A stretch of 64,000 bases of DNA from Rahnella aceris (GTDB lineage: Bacteria; Pseudomonadota; Gammaproteobacteria; Enterobacterales; Enterobacteriaceae): assembly GCF_011684115.1 (NCBI RefSeq), contig NZ_JAADJV010000001.1:1240001-1304000 (forward strand), written 5' to 3'. Numbering within the stretch: the stretch's first letter is position 1; each line of letters starts with the position of its first letter. The position numbers were made by a program, and so were the translations under genes. This document shows, piece by piece, positions 37,396 to 46,259 of this stretch. A model generated the notes under the pieces. It was not told where the DNA came from, did not search any database, and saw nothing but the letters and a program-made list of their open reading frames with translations.

Positions 37396-37836
37396 TTATT
37401 CCGTGAAGGTTTCTTTTACCCGCAGTGAGCGCTTGAAATAAGGCACAAAGACGGCGGCGGCCAATAAAGGTAACAATAAGTTACGCACGGCCAAATCATC
37501 GGTAACCGGTGAGAATGCAAAGGCTTTTACCGCCAGAAGTACTGTGCACAATAACCAGATAATATACATTTTGGGTAACACTCTGGCGCGCTTACAGAAT
37601 TGCCACAATACCGCGACGGTAAATAACCCCATCGCTAACGTGGTCACCACCGAGAAATACCATTGCAGGGTAAATGCCTGGGAGTTGGTGATGAGATATT
37701 CGCGCGATTCCGGCATAAATAACGCCATTGAAAACAGAAACAGCATTAATACCACGCTCAGCAGCGTCACAATCAGATACGCCATCGGGGCCAGTAGCCA
37801 CCCGCCAATACGTTTATAACCCGGATTATTCAACAT
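37396..37836 (-). CDS. ydgK: DUF2569 inner-membrane protein YdgK
   Basis: This 146-residue protein has four predicted membrane helices and the DUF2569 start [13 protein letters not shown]. The same family protein, YdgK, precedes rsxA in E. coli. Function unknown. The ATG at 37836 is preferred, but a GTG five codons upstream (37851) is also open. It may be co-transcribed with rsx. Confidence 0.85.
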   Translation of the reverse strand: MLNNPGYKRIGGWLLAPMAYLIVTLLSVVLMLFLFSMALFMPESREYLITNSQAFTLQWYFSVVTTLAMGLFTVAVLWQFCKRARVLPKMYIIWLLCTVLLAVKAFAFSPVTDDLAVRNLLLPLLAAAVFVPYFKRSLRVKETFTE

Positions 37837-37956
37837 AAAAGCTTTTCTCACGCTGGTTTTGCTATCAAATCAGCACAGGGAAACTTCCCCGACCTTCAAG
37901 GCGCAGTAGCTTAACCTGTGAGAGGCATTCTCGTTATCGTATTTATGTGATCAATG

Positions 37957-37980
37957 ATCCCCTTCGCTCAGGAAGGGGAT
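37957..37980 (-). terminator. Hairpin downstream of dcuC
   Basis: The stem ATCCCCTTC/GAAGGGGAT with a 6-base loop lies 16 bp after the dcuC stop on the minus strand. The T-tail is poor, so it may act as an mRNA-stabilising or Rho-assisted end. Confidence 0.55.
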
Positions 37981-37995
37981 TTAAATAGAAAGGCT

Positions 37996-39363
37996 TTAAT
38001 GCACCGGCACCAGAATTTCGGTGGCGACAATTACCACAATCAGGCCAACCAGCACGGGAACGGACGTGCGTTTGACGACTTCGAAAGGCGATATTTTTGC
38101 CATACCGGCCACGGCCACTATGACGCCCGAAACAGGGGAAATAGTGCGACCCAGGTTCGATGCCTGCAACATCGGGATGACCAGATATTCCGGGTTGATG
38201 CCCATTTTCGCGGCCAGTTTTGGGATAAGTTCGACGAAGGCGTAAAACGAAGCATTACCGGAGCCGGTGGTCATGGCGGCGAGCACGGTGATGACTACTA
38301 GCACCAGCATCATGACGATGCTGCCGGAGCCAAAGTTTTGCGCCAGTCCTATCAGGCTGCTGATGAACCCGACGGTGCTCAGCCCCTGAGCAAACACGCC
38401 CGCCGCGACCAGCAGCATCACAACGTTGGCGAATGCATCCGCCATGCCGCGATAAGCCACGTCCAGTCCGGCGAATACCGCTTTGCCGTTACGGTTACGC
38501 ACGGTTTCAATCAGGGCGGTCAGCAACATACAAATCACCAGAATGGTGATGATATGCAGATTGGGTCCCCATTTACCGTCAAAAATCAGCACACCGATAA
38601 TCGGCGTGAAAGGCAAAATAGCGTAGAAAGCCGGAGCATTGGTTTCAATGACATCGTCAGCATTGGAATCGACAGCATCTGCCAGCACGGAGGTATCGCG
38701 TTTATCCAGATAGCGTTGCCAGAAGAAGTGCGCGACCGCCATCGCCGCGATGGCAGCAATCGAAATCGGCAGGGTGACTTTAAAGGCAAAATCCACCAGC
38801 GGCATATTCGCCGCCTGCGCCGCCAGCACCACATCACCTGAGGTAGGGGAAAGAATGATCGCCGCAGGAGACGCACAAATCGCCGCCGCCGCGCCCCGGC
38901 TGATGCCGACGTTAACCATAATCGGGAACAACGTTGCCATCAGTAACACGCCCAGACCGGTCGCCGAAGACACGGCCAGGGACATCAGACACGCCAGAAT
39001 ATACGCCGCAACCATCAGAATGTACGGTGAATTGATCATCTGTAACGGGCGCGACGCCAGTTTGACGACCACATCGTTGGCACCAATATGGGTCATATAG
39101 GCTGCGAAACCGCACAGCATCATGATCATCATCCCCAGATCGCCACCGCGGCTCATCAGCAGAATTTTGACGTACTCAACGATATCTGTCGCATTCCAGC
39201 CGGTACTTTTGGTGCCTTCCGGCAGGATGCTGTGACCCATGATGGCGCTGATAATCAGCAATAATAAGCCGCCGACCATCAGAACGCCGGTGGGTGAATA
39301 GCCTTTAATGATATAGCGGCCGACAAAGACGGCGACTACCAGCCCGATCAGTAATTCCAGCAT
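37996..39363 (-). CDS. dcuC: C4-dicarboxylate transporter DcuC
   Basis: This 455-residue inner-membrane carrier has about 12 helices and closely follows E. coli DcuC (461) along its length, for example YSPTGVLMVGGLLLLIISAIMGH and SRGGDLGMMIMMLCGFAAYM. It exports succinate during fermentation and exchanges C4-dicarboxylates. The ATG at 39363 was chosen because GGGGAA precedes it; the 22 upstream in-frame codons are unrelated. It fits functionally with ldhA, narK and rsx as anaerobic genes of the window. Confidence 0.95.
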   Translation of the reverse strand: MLELLIGLVVAVFVGRYIIKGYSPTGVLMVGGLLLLIISAIMGHSILPEGTKSTGWNATDIVEYVKILLMSRGGDLGMMIMMLCGFAAYMTHIGANDVVVKLASRPLQMINSPYILMVAAYILACLMSLAVSSATGLGVLLMATLFPIMVNVGISRGAAAAICASPAAIILSPTSGDVVLAAQAANMPLVDFAFKVTLPISIAAIAAMAVAHFFWQRYLDKRDTSVLADAVDSNADDVIETNAPAFYAILPFTPIIGVLIFDGKWGPNLHIITILVICMLLTALIETVRNRNGKAVFAGLDVAYRGMADAFANVVMLLVAAGVFAQGLSTVGFISSLIGLAQNFGSGSIVMMLVLVVITVLAAMTTGSGNASFYAFVELIPKLAAKMGINPEYLVIPMLQASNLGRTISPVSGVIVAVAGMAKISPFEVVKRTSVPVLVGLIVVIVATEILVPVH

Positions 39364-39518
39364 TATTGTATTCCCCGAGATTAAATTTGGATCCAAGTGA
39401 AAGGCGGGCACTTTGCCGAAATAGTTCACCGGGCGTTATGACGCTTATCAATTATGGGTGATGAAAAAGCGGGGAATATTTAAATTTGTGATGCCTGTTC
39501 AGAAGAGGATTCGGTACG

Positions 39519-39645
39519 GCTCCTCCCCCTGCGAAGGGGGAGGCGGGAGGGGGTTTTACGGGCTTACACCGCGTTTGAGCAAACTTCAACTTATTAATTT
39601 CGCTTTAATACCCCACCCCAACCCTCCCCTTCGCAGGGGAGGGAG
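39519..39645. repeat. REP/BIME-like palindromic repeat (copy C)
   Basis: Two units of the same palindrome family as at 12.1 kb, in opposite orientation. First comes GCTCCTCCCCCTGCGAAGGG followed by a GCGGGAGGGGG tail. The second is GCAAACTTCAACTTATTAAT leading to CCCTCCCC/GGGGAGGG. The order of units is reversed relative to copy A. It lies between dcuC (promoter side) and the end of the FAD monooxygenase gene. Confidence 0.8.
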
Positions 39646-39679
39646 TTGACCGTGCACATCAATACGTTTGCCTGAAAAA

Positions 39680-40888
39680 TCAAAGCTTCGGGATTTCCCG
39701 ATAAAATCCCACGCCGATGAGGCGTCCAAACAGGAAAGGTATAAATTTCCGCCCGCGCAGCCACGCTTCCAGCCGTGAAGGGGCACGCTTTCTTTGTTTC
39801 TGTCCTGCTTTACTGATCATGATCTGTAATGCCTGCGTCGCCCACGTCGGGAACGCGCGGCGGCGCTGGATACGTTTTAAGTGTCGCAGCGTCAGGCGTC
39901 CGGCCTTCAGCGGTTCAGTGATGATATTCGCTGTCGCCACCGCATCCTGAATCGCCAGATTCACGCCGACGCCGCCAATCGGTGACATAGCATGTGCCGC
40001 GTCGCCGATGCACAACAGACCCGGTTTAGCCCATTCTTTGAGACGGTCGATGCGGATCACCAGCAAGCGTACGTTTTCCCAGCTGAGAATATCGTCGGCT
40101 AAGCGCTGGCGCTCAAACGGCGACACTTCCGCCAGCAGGTCGAGAAAAGGCGCGATGCCCTGTGCTTTGAGCGCATCCAGGCTGTCTTTCGGGATCGAAT
40201 ACCCACACTGCCAGTAATCACCCCGGTCGATCATGATGAAGTTTTTCTTTGGCCCGCGATGCCCCATCGACCACAGAGGATCATCCGGGCGTTTGGGGAT
40301 TTTCAGCCATAACACGTCACGTGGCGCGCCATAACGGCGGATTTCCATCCCGGCCTGTTCGCGCACGATGGAATTACGCCCGTCGCAACCGACGACCAGA
40401 TCCGCATCAAAATGCTGCGTTTCGCCATTCACTTCAGCAAGAACGCCGGATACCTGGCATTTATCCTCCAGCAATGACAGGACCTGCGCGTTATGAATCA
40501 GCCGGAAATTGGGCAGTTGCGCAGCCTTGCTGGCGATGAAGTTGAGAAAATCCCACTGCGGCATAAAAGCGATAAATTTGCACTGCGTCGGCAGATGACT
40601 GAAATCCGCCAGCGTGGTTTCCTGGCCGTTGATCTCGCCATAAAGCTTTTCAGCGCGCTGATGCGGCAGGGCGAGGAACTCGTCGAGAAAACCCAGTTGC
40701 CAGATGATGTCCAGTGTAGACGGATGAATGGTATCGCCGCGAAAATCGCGTAAAAAGTCGCTGTGCTTTTCCAGCACGGTGACGTCAATTCCCTTTCGCG
40801 CCAGAAGATATCCCAGCATTAATCCTGCGGGGCCACCGCCGACGATACAGCAGGACGCTGCTGCGGAGGATTCAGTGTTCGGTGTCAT
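39680..40888 (-). CDS. FAD-dependent monooxygenase/oxidoreductase (UbiH/PHBH-like)
   Basis: This 402-residue flavoprotein has an N-terminal GGGPAGLMLGYLLARKG Rossmann motif (about residues 17-33), the central DG motif LVVGCDGRNSIVR and the C-terminal FAD-binding GDAAHAMSPIGGVGVNLA. This is the group A aromatic hydroxylase layout. The C-terminal basic tail (QKQRKRAPSRLEAWLRGRK) is unusual and could touch the membrane. Substrate unknown; an aromatic ring hydroxylase or antibiotic-modifying role is possible. A Fur-box-like palindrome overlaps its promoter region. Confidence 0.85.
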   Translation of the reverse strand: MTPNTESSAAASCCIVGGGPAGLMLGYLLARKGIDVTVLEKHSDFLRDFRGDTIHPSTLDIIWQLGFLDEFLALPHQRAEKLYGEINGQETTLADFSHLPTQCKFIAFMPQWDFLNFIASKAAQLPNFRLIHNAQVLSLLEDKCQVSGVLAEVNGETQHFDADLVVGCDGRNSIVREQAGMEIRRYGAPRDVLWLKIPKRPDDPLWSMGHRGPKKNFIMIDRGDYWQCGYSIPKDSLDALKAQGIAPFLDLLAEVSPFERQRLADDILSWENVRLLVIRIDRLKEWAKPGLLCIGDAAHAMSPIGGVGVNLAIQDAVATANIITEPLKAGRLTLRHLKRIQRRRAFPTWATQALQIMISKAGQKQRKRAPSRLEAWLRGRKFIPFLFGRLIGVGFYREIPKL

Positions 40889-40916
40889 TCCAACCTGCCT
40901 GAGGGGATGAATTTAC

Positions 40917-40933
40917 ATGATAACAGTTATCAT
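40917..40933. promoter_or_regulatory. Fur-box-like palindrome upstream of FAD monooxygenase
   Basis: ATGATAAC-A-GTTATCAT is a perfect 8-1-8 inverted repeat, 29-45 bp upstream of the monooxygenase ATG. The Fur 7-1-7 core is TGATAAT-N-ATTATCA; each half differs by one base. Iron control is inferred, and another repressor is equally possible. Confidence 0.45.
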
Positions 40934-41125
40934 TTGCACGGATGGGCGTCAATTCATCCCGTGCTACATCACAGAACATTTCCTGCACAGCGTCGTAACA
41001 AAACTCCATGTTTTTGCACCACCGCGATCTTGTCGCTGCTTTCCCGTTTGGGATGAAATTTACTCATTGTGTCTGTAAATCATTCGCTTAACGGTTGTTT
41101 TTAAAACTGGCAGATAAATTGCAAA

Positions 41126-41154
41126 GTGGTCCACAGGTTGAGTTGTTGGGCCAA
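41126..41154. promoter_or_regulatory. Candidate operator pair for the GntR-type regulator
   Basis: GTGG-T-CCAC (41126-41134) and TTGG-G-CCAA (41146-41154) are odd palindromes of the TGG-N-CCA type, with centres 20 bp apart (two helical turns). They lie just upstream of the regulator gene. FadR-subfamily regulators bind TGGT-N-ACCA-like sites, so autoregulation is plausible but inferred. Confidence 0.45.
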
Positions 41155-41195
41155 TTATGGCCGATGTTTGCACAAGCCAAAGTGCGGAGAAGCCA

Positions 41196-41909
41196 ATGAA
41201 CGGCGACATAAATTTATTGCATCCGATTGCGCCACAACAAAGCGACACGCTGGTGCTCGATGCGCTGACCCGCTATGTGGCGCAGTCCGGCACCCGTATC
41301 GGCGAGAAATTGCCGCCCGAGCGCGTGCTGGCCGAAGGGCTGGCGGTGAGCCGTAACACCGTACGCGAGGCGCTGAAACGCTGGGAAGCGCTGGGGATTA
41401 TCGTGCGCAAAAAAGGCAGCGGCACGTTTTTGCAGTCTGAAATTACCGCTAACGACAGCTTTCTGTCCCTGCGCTTTAAGAATGACTCAGCCACCATGCT
41501 TCATGCACTGGAAGTGCGCCGGATCATTGAATGCGAGGCTTCCGCGCTGGCGGCGGTACGTGCGACGGAAAGCGATTTGCTGTTTATCGAACAGAAGCTG
41601 GATGTGATGGAAAAAGTCCATCTGAGCGTCGGTTCCGCCGGGGCAGAAGACTGGCAGTTTCACGCGGCAATCTACAGCGCGGCGCACAATCCGCTGCTGC
41701 TGCAAATGGTCGGCGGCATTTATGACCTGCTGCATGCCTTTTTTGAATCGCCGCCTGAGCAGGCGCTGTTCAGCGACTCTTTTCCGCTGCATCGCATGTT
41801 ATTTGAAGCCATTGCGCGCCGTGAACCGGAAAACGCGCGCAGGCTAAGCAACGACATTCTGAACATAACTGAACGTGACATGAAGGAAGTGATCAATGCA
41901 GCAAGATGA
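41196..41909 (+). CDS. GntR-family (FadR/FCD subgroup) transcriptional regulator
   Basis: This 237-residue regulator has an N-terminal winged helix (about residues 15-85; GEKLPPERVLAEGLAVSRNTVREALKRW is the HTH with the GntR signature) and a helical C-terminal FCD effector domain. Acidic/His residues of the FCD metal site are seen in HALEVRRIIECEA and WQFHAAIYSAAHNPLL. The ATG at 41196 was chosen over 41157 because GGAGAA precedes it. It overlaps the PLP-lyase gene by 14 bp and heads the operon, so it probably senses the imported ligand or its product. Confidence 0.88.
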   Translation: MNGDINLLHPIAPQQSDTLVLDALTRYVAQSGTRIGEKLPPERVLAEGLAVSRNTVREALKRWEALGIIVRKKGSGTFLQSEITANDSFLSLRFKNDSATMLHALEVRRIIECEASALAAVRATESDLLFIEQKLDVMEKVHLSVGSAGAEDWQFHAAIYSAAHNPLLLQMVGGIYDLLHAFFESPPEQALFSDSFPLHRMLFEAIARREPENARRLSNDILNITERDMKEVINAAR

Positions 41910-43074
41910 TAAGAGCCAGCCTGTTGAGTTAGGGGAAAACACCCGTTTAGTGCACGACGCCCGCCACGATCGCGGAGCGATTTCGCCGCCCATCTATCAG
42001 TCTTCGTTATTCAGTTTCACTGATTATGACAGCATGATTGCCCGTTTTCGCGGCGACAGCGACCATGCTTTGTATTCCCGCGTTGATAACCCGACCGTCG
42101 TCGAATTGCAGAAAAAAGTGGCGCAACTCGAAGGCGGCGAAGCTTGTCTGGCGTTCGGCAGCGGCATGGCGGCGATCAGTAACGCCATTCTCAGCGTGGC
42201 CGGTCCCGGCGATAAAGTGGTGTGCGTGAATCACGTCTACCCGGACACCTACCGTTTCCTGCGCGGTTTCTGTACCCGTTTTCAGATTGAATCACAGTTT
42301 GTCGATGGCGGTTCACTGCCCGCGCTGGAAGAGGCGATGCAGGGCGCGAAACTGCTGTATCTCGAAAGCCCGAACAGTTGGGTGATGGGCGAACAAAATC
42401 TGCGGGCCATCGCGGAACTGGCGAAAAAATACGGCGTAATAACGATGATCGACAATAGCTGGGCGTCGCCGATTTTCCAGAAGCCACTGGCTGCGGGCAT
42501 CGATCTGGTCATTCATTCCGCGTCGAAATACATCAGCGGGCACAGCGACGTGGTCGCCGGGCTGGTGATTTCCAGCCAGGAACGCATCAGCGCCATCAGT
42601 CGTTATATCAGCCCGTTTTTAGGCGGCAAACTTTCTGCCAATGAAGCCTGGCTGCTGCTGCGCGGCCTGCGCACGCTGCCGCTGCGTATGCGCCAGCATC
42701 ACGAAAGTGCGCTGGAACTGGCGCGCCGGTTGCAGGGCTATTCGCGCATCACGCAGGTGAATCATCCGGGACTTGACCCGTTGCCGACTTCCACGCTGAC
42801 CGGCTACAGCGGTCTGTTCTCCTTTGAGCTGAGCGAAGGCATCGATATTCCGACGTTCTGTAACGCGCTGAATCTGTTCCGTATGGGGGTCAGTTGGGGC
42901 GGTTTCGAAAGTCTGGTGATGCCAGCCATTTCTGTGCTGAATCAGGCGGGCGAATTCAACTCGGCAATAGATTTCGGTGTGTCGCCCCGCGTGATCCGCA
43001 TTTCTATCGGGCTGGAAGAGACCGAAGATTTATGGCGTGACCTGAAAAACGCCATCGAAAGCGCCTGTTCCTGA
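41896..43074 (+). CDS. PLP-dependent Cys/Met-metabolism enzyme (cystathionine beta-lyase/gamma-synthase-like)
   Basis: This 392-residue fold-type I PLP enzyme has the Schiff-base Lys211 in SASKYISGHSD, Asp186 (MIDNSW) under the pyridine ring, and YSRVDNPTV plus GSGMAAIS contacts. It is typical of cystathionine beta-lyase (MetC) and related C-S lyases. The expected reaction is beta-elimination of a thio-amino acid to pyruvate, ammonia and a thiol. Coupling to a sugar-type importer rather than to met genes suggests a dedicated imported substrate. GGAAG precedes the ATG inside the regulator gene. Confidence 0.88.
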   Translation: MQQDDKSQPVELGENTRLVHDARHDRGAISPPIYQSSLFSFTDYDSMIARFRGDSDHALYSRVDNPTVVELQKKVAQLEGGEACLAFGSGMAAISNAILSVAGPGDKVVCVNHVYPDTYRFLRGFCTRFQIESQFVDGGSLPALEEAMQGAKLLYLESPNSWVMGEQNLRAIAELAKKYGVITMIDNSWASPIFQKPLAAGIDLVIHSASKYISGHSDVVAGLVISSQERISAISRYISPFLGGKLSANEAWLLLRGLRTLPLRMRQHHESALELARRLQGYSRITQVNHPGLDPLPTSTLTGYSGLFSFELSEGIDIPTFCNALNLFRMGVSWGGFESLVMPAISVLNQAGEFNSAIDFGVSPRVIRISIGLEETEDLWRDLKNAIESACS

Positions 43075-43134
43075 GGCCTTTGTTGAAAGACCGTTCCTGT
43101 GTTCCGACTTTTTTCACCGTGGAGAATCAAGATT

Positions 43135-44415
43135 ATGCGACACCCGAAACGTCATGTGCTCAGCCTGCTGGCGCTCAGCGTCAGCCTGTTTTCCTGCGCC
43201 AGTTTTGCCGCCACCAAACTGACGCTGGTGGAAGTGATCACCAGCCCGGCGCGTACTGAAATGCTGCAAAAAATGTTAACCGCTTACAAAACGCAGCACC
43301 CTGATGTCGAGATCGACGTGGTGTCGCTGCCGTGGGGACAGGCGTTTGAAAAGCTTGGCACCATGATCCAGAGCGGACAATACCCGGATGTGGTGGAAAT
43401 GCCGGACACCTGGCAAGGGCTGTATGCCAGTAACGGCATGCTGGCTGATCTCGAACCGCGGCTGAAAGGCTGGTCGGGCACGCCGGATCTGACTGACAAA
43501 ACACTGACCATGGCGCGTTCTTCCGGCGGCACCGCCACCATGATCCCGTACGGTTTTTATCTGCGGGCCATGTTCTGGAACAAAAAACTCTTCCAGCAGG
43601 CGGGTCTGACCGAGGCGCCGAAAACCATGGACGAGTTTATGGCGGATGCGAAGAAAATCAGCGCGCTGGGTAACGGCATCAGCGGTTATTGCATGCGCGG
43701 CGGCGTCGGCGGCACGAATGCCTGGATGATGTTTATGGCGGCGATGAACGGCTCGCCGGACTTCTTCGACAAAGAGGGCAACAGCACGCTGACCAAACCT
43801 GGTGCGATTAAAGGTGCGCAATTCCTGGTGGATATGTACCAGAAGGGTTATGCGCCAAAAGACAGCGTCAACTGGGGCTTTAACGAAATCGTCTCCGGAT
43901 TCTATTCCGGTAAATGCGCAATGCTCGATCAGGATCCGGACGCGCTGATCGCCATCAAAAACAGCATGAATCCTGACGATTTCTCGGTCGCGCCAATGCC
44001 GCTCGGGCCGAACGGCAAAGCCTATCCGACCATCGGTTATACCGGCTGGTCGATGTTCAAACAGGGCAAACATCAGGATCAAAGCTGGGATCTGATTTCC
44101 TTCCTCAGTAACAAAGAAAACAACCTCACCTGGTCGAAATTTGTCGGCACCTTACCGATTTATAAGGGCGCAGAGCAGGATGCGTATTACCACGCGCCGC
44201 AGTTTGCAGGCTGGTTTGCCGAGCTGAACAGCCCGGATTACATCCCGCTGACTATGCCAACGCACCTCAAAGGCTGGGGCTATTTCAACTCGGTGATTGT
44301 GAAAGACAGTTCGCAGGAAACGCTGCTCGGCCAGAACGACACCGAAAGCATGGTGAAAGACTGGGCGAAATACCTGACCAAAGAACAGAAAGCCTGGCTG
44401 GCTGCGCAAAAGTAA
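43135..44415 (+). CDS. CUT1-type ABC transporter, periplasmic substrate-binding protein
   Basis: This 426-residue family 1 solute-binding protein (MalE/UgpB type) has a signal peptide (about residues 1-25, ending SFA). The start MRHPKRHVL follows GGAG; an upstream ATG (43099) would put 12 extra residues before the signal. LTLVEVITSP, DVVEMPDTWQGLYA and a two-lobe pattern fit sugar, polyol or glycoside binders. It lies between the PLP lyase and two permeases. The ligand is unknown. Confidence 0.88.
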   Translation: MRHPKRHVLSLLALSVSLFSCASFAATKLTLVEVITSPARTEMLQKMLTAYKTQHPDVEIDVVSLPWGQAFEKLGTMIQSGQYPDVVEMPDTWQGLYASNGMLADLEPRLKGWSGTPDLTDKTLTMARSSGGTATMIPYGFYLRAMFWNKKLFQQAGLTEAPKTMDEFMADAKKISALGNGISGYCMRGGVGGTNAWMMFMAAMNGSPDFFDKEGNSTLTKPGAIKGAQFLVDMYQKGYAPKDSVNWGFNEIVSGFYSGKCAMLDQDPDALIAIKNSMNPDDFSVAPMPLGPNGKAYPTIGYTGWSMFKQGKHQDQSWDLISFLSNKENNLTWSKFVGTLPIYKGAEQDAYYHAPQFAGWFAELNSPDYIPLTMPTHLKGWGYFNSVIVKDSSQETLLGQNDTESMVKDWAKYLTKEQKAWLAAQK

Positions 44416-44478
44416 ACCGGATAACTCCGGCGCGAATCTGCTGCCGGAGTTCGATATTCTTCTCAACGGAGACGCGTC

Positions 44479-45402
44479 ATGATGTTGGAAGTTTCACCGC
44501 CAGACACCGCTGCCGTGCCGCGCTTCCCGCGTTTGCGGGCGCTGCTGGAACCCTGGGTTTATCTCAGCCCGACGCTGGTGCTGATCGGCCTGTTTATCTT
44601 TGTTCCGATGGCCATCGGCATTTCCTATGCTTTTCAGAACATCCAGTTGCTTAACCCTTTCGATACCGGCTGGGTCGGGCTGGATAACTTCCGCACCATG
44701 TTTGATGACCGGCATTTCTATGCTGCGCTGCGCCATACCTTCAACTGGACACTGACTTCACTGGTGTTGCAGTTCGCGCTGGGGCTGGGGTTAGCCTTAT
44801 TGCTCAACCGTGAGTTTCCCGGCCGCCGCTGGGTGCAGGCGCTGGTGTTTCTGCCGTGGGCGGTTCCGGCGTTTCTCTCCGGCCTGACCTGGGCGTGGTT
44901 GCTCAATCCGGTGATTGGCGTACTGCCTTACTGGCTGGCTGATCTGCATATCATTTCCGAGCCGTACAATATTCTGTCTGATCCGCAACTGGCGCTGTAC
45001 GGCCCGGTGGTGGCCAACGTCTGGTTCGGCATTCCGTTTTTCGCCATAACGTTGCTGGCGGCGTTGCAGTCGATTCCGAAAGATTTGTACGAAGCGGCGG
45101 CAATGGACGGGGCGACCGGCTGGCAGCAGTTTCGCAAAGTTACACTGCCGTTTCTGGCACCGATGATTGCCATCACGGTGATGCTGCGCACCATCTGGAT
45201 TGCGAATTTCGCCGACCTGATTGTGGTGATGACCGACGGCGGCCCGGCCAATTCCACTTCGATTCTGTCGAGTTTCATCTTCACCACTGCATACCGCAAA
45301 CTCGACTTTGGTTATGCGTCGGCGATGGCAGTGTTCCTGCTGGTGCTGATGACGCTTTACGCGCTGGTTTTACTGCGCATCCGCCATCAGTTGCTGAAAT
45401 AA
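44479..45402 (+). CDS. CUT1-type ABC transporter permease (MalF/UgpA-like)
   Basis: This 307-residue inner-membrane permease has six predicted helices. The EAA loop that contacts the ATPase is EAAAMDGATGWQQFRKVTLPFLAP (about residues 210-233). ACGGAG precedes the start codon. It pairs with the next gene to form the channel of the importer. Confidence 0.92.
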   Translation: MMLEVSPPDTAAVPRFPRLRALLEPWVYLSPTLVLIGLFIFVPMAIGISYAFQNIQLLNPFDTGWVGLDNFRTMFDDRHFYAALRHTFNWTLTSLVLQFALGLGLALLLNREFPGRRWVQALVFLPWAVPAFLSGLTWAWLLNPVIGVLPYWLADLHIISEPYNILSDPQLALYGPVVANVWFGIPFFAITLLAALQSIPKDLYEAAAMDGATGWQQFRKVTLPFLAPMIAITVMLRTIWIANFADLIVVMTDGGPANSTSILSSFIFTTAYRKLDFGYASAMAVFLLVLMTLYALVLLRIRHQLLK

Positions 45403-45412
45403 GGAGGCTCAT

Positions 45413-46255
45413 ATGAACGCATTGTCATTCAACGCGTGGCTGCGCAAGGGCGGACACCGGCTGGGAATTTTGTTTTACCTGGTGTTCGCGCTGTTCCCGA
45501 TTTACTGGCTGATCAAAATCTCAATCACACCGGACAAACTGCTCTACAGCGAAGGCGTGCGGATGTGGCCGGGTGAGATGACGCTGACACATTTTCAGCG
45601 GGTGTTTACGGAAAGCCAGTTTCCACTGTATTTCTTCAACAGTCTGATTGTGTCATTCGGCACGGCATTTCTGACCACGATCATTGCTGCCGGTGCCGGC
45701 TTTGCGTTTTCCCGTTTCAGTTTTCGCGGCAAAACGGTGATGGCCGCGCTGCTGCTGTTTACGCAGATGTTCCCGCTGGTGATGATCCTCGCGCCAATTT
45801 ACAAAGTAATGGCACCGCTCGGCCTGACCAACAGCCTGCTGGGGCTGGTGCTGATTTACACCGCCTTTAACGTCCCTTTTGCCACGTTCCTGATGCAGTC
45901 GTTTTTCGACAGCATTCCGAAGGATCTGGAAGAGTCCGCGATGCTGGAAGGGTGCAGCCGCTTTATGGCGCTGCGCAAAGTCATCATCCCGCTGACGTTA
46001 CCGGGCATGGCGGCAACGTTAGGTTTTGTGTTTACCGCCGCGTGGAGCGAATTGTTGTTCTCGCTGATGCTCATCAACAAAAACGAGGTGATGACGTTCC
46101 CGGTTGGCTTACTCAGTTTTGTGTCGAAATTCGCGGTTTCATGGGGCGACATGATGGCGGCGGCCGTGTTGGCGCTCATTCCTGCCTGTCTGTTCTTTGC
46201 GTTCATTCAGCGTTACCTGGTTCAGGGGCTGACTGCGGGTGCGGTTAAAGGATAA
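45413..46255 (+). CDS. CUT1-type ABC transporter permease (MalG/UgpE-like)
   Basis: This 280-residue second permease has six predicted helices and an EAA-type loop ESAMLEGCSRFMALRKVIIPLTLPG. AAGGAGG stands just before the ATG. It lies 10 bp after the first permease and 4 bp before the ATPase, showing tight translational organisation. Confidence 0.92.
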   Translation: MNALSFNAWLRKGGHRLGILFYLVFALFPIYWLIKISITPDKLLYSEGVRMWPGEMTLTHFQRVFTESQFPLYFFNSLIVSFGTAFLTTIIAAGAGFAFSRFSFRGKTVMAALLLFTQMFPLVMILAPIYKVMAPLGLTNSLLGLVLIYTAFNVPFATFLMQSFFDSIPKDLEESAMLEGCSRFMALRKVIIPLTLPGMAATLGFVFTAAWSELLFSLMLINKNEVMTFPVGLLSFVSKFAVSWGDMMAAAVLALIPACLFFAFIQRYLVQGLTAGAVKG

Positions 46256-46259
46256 TTTT

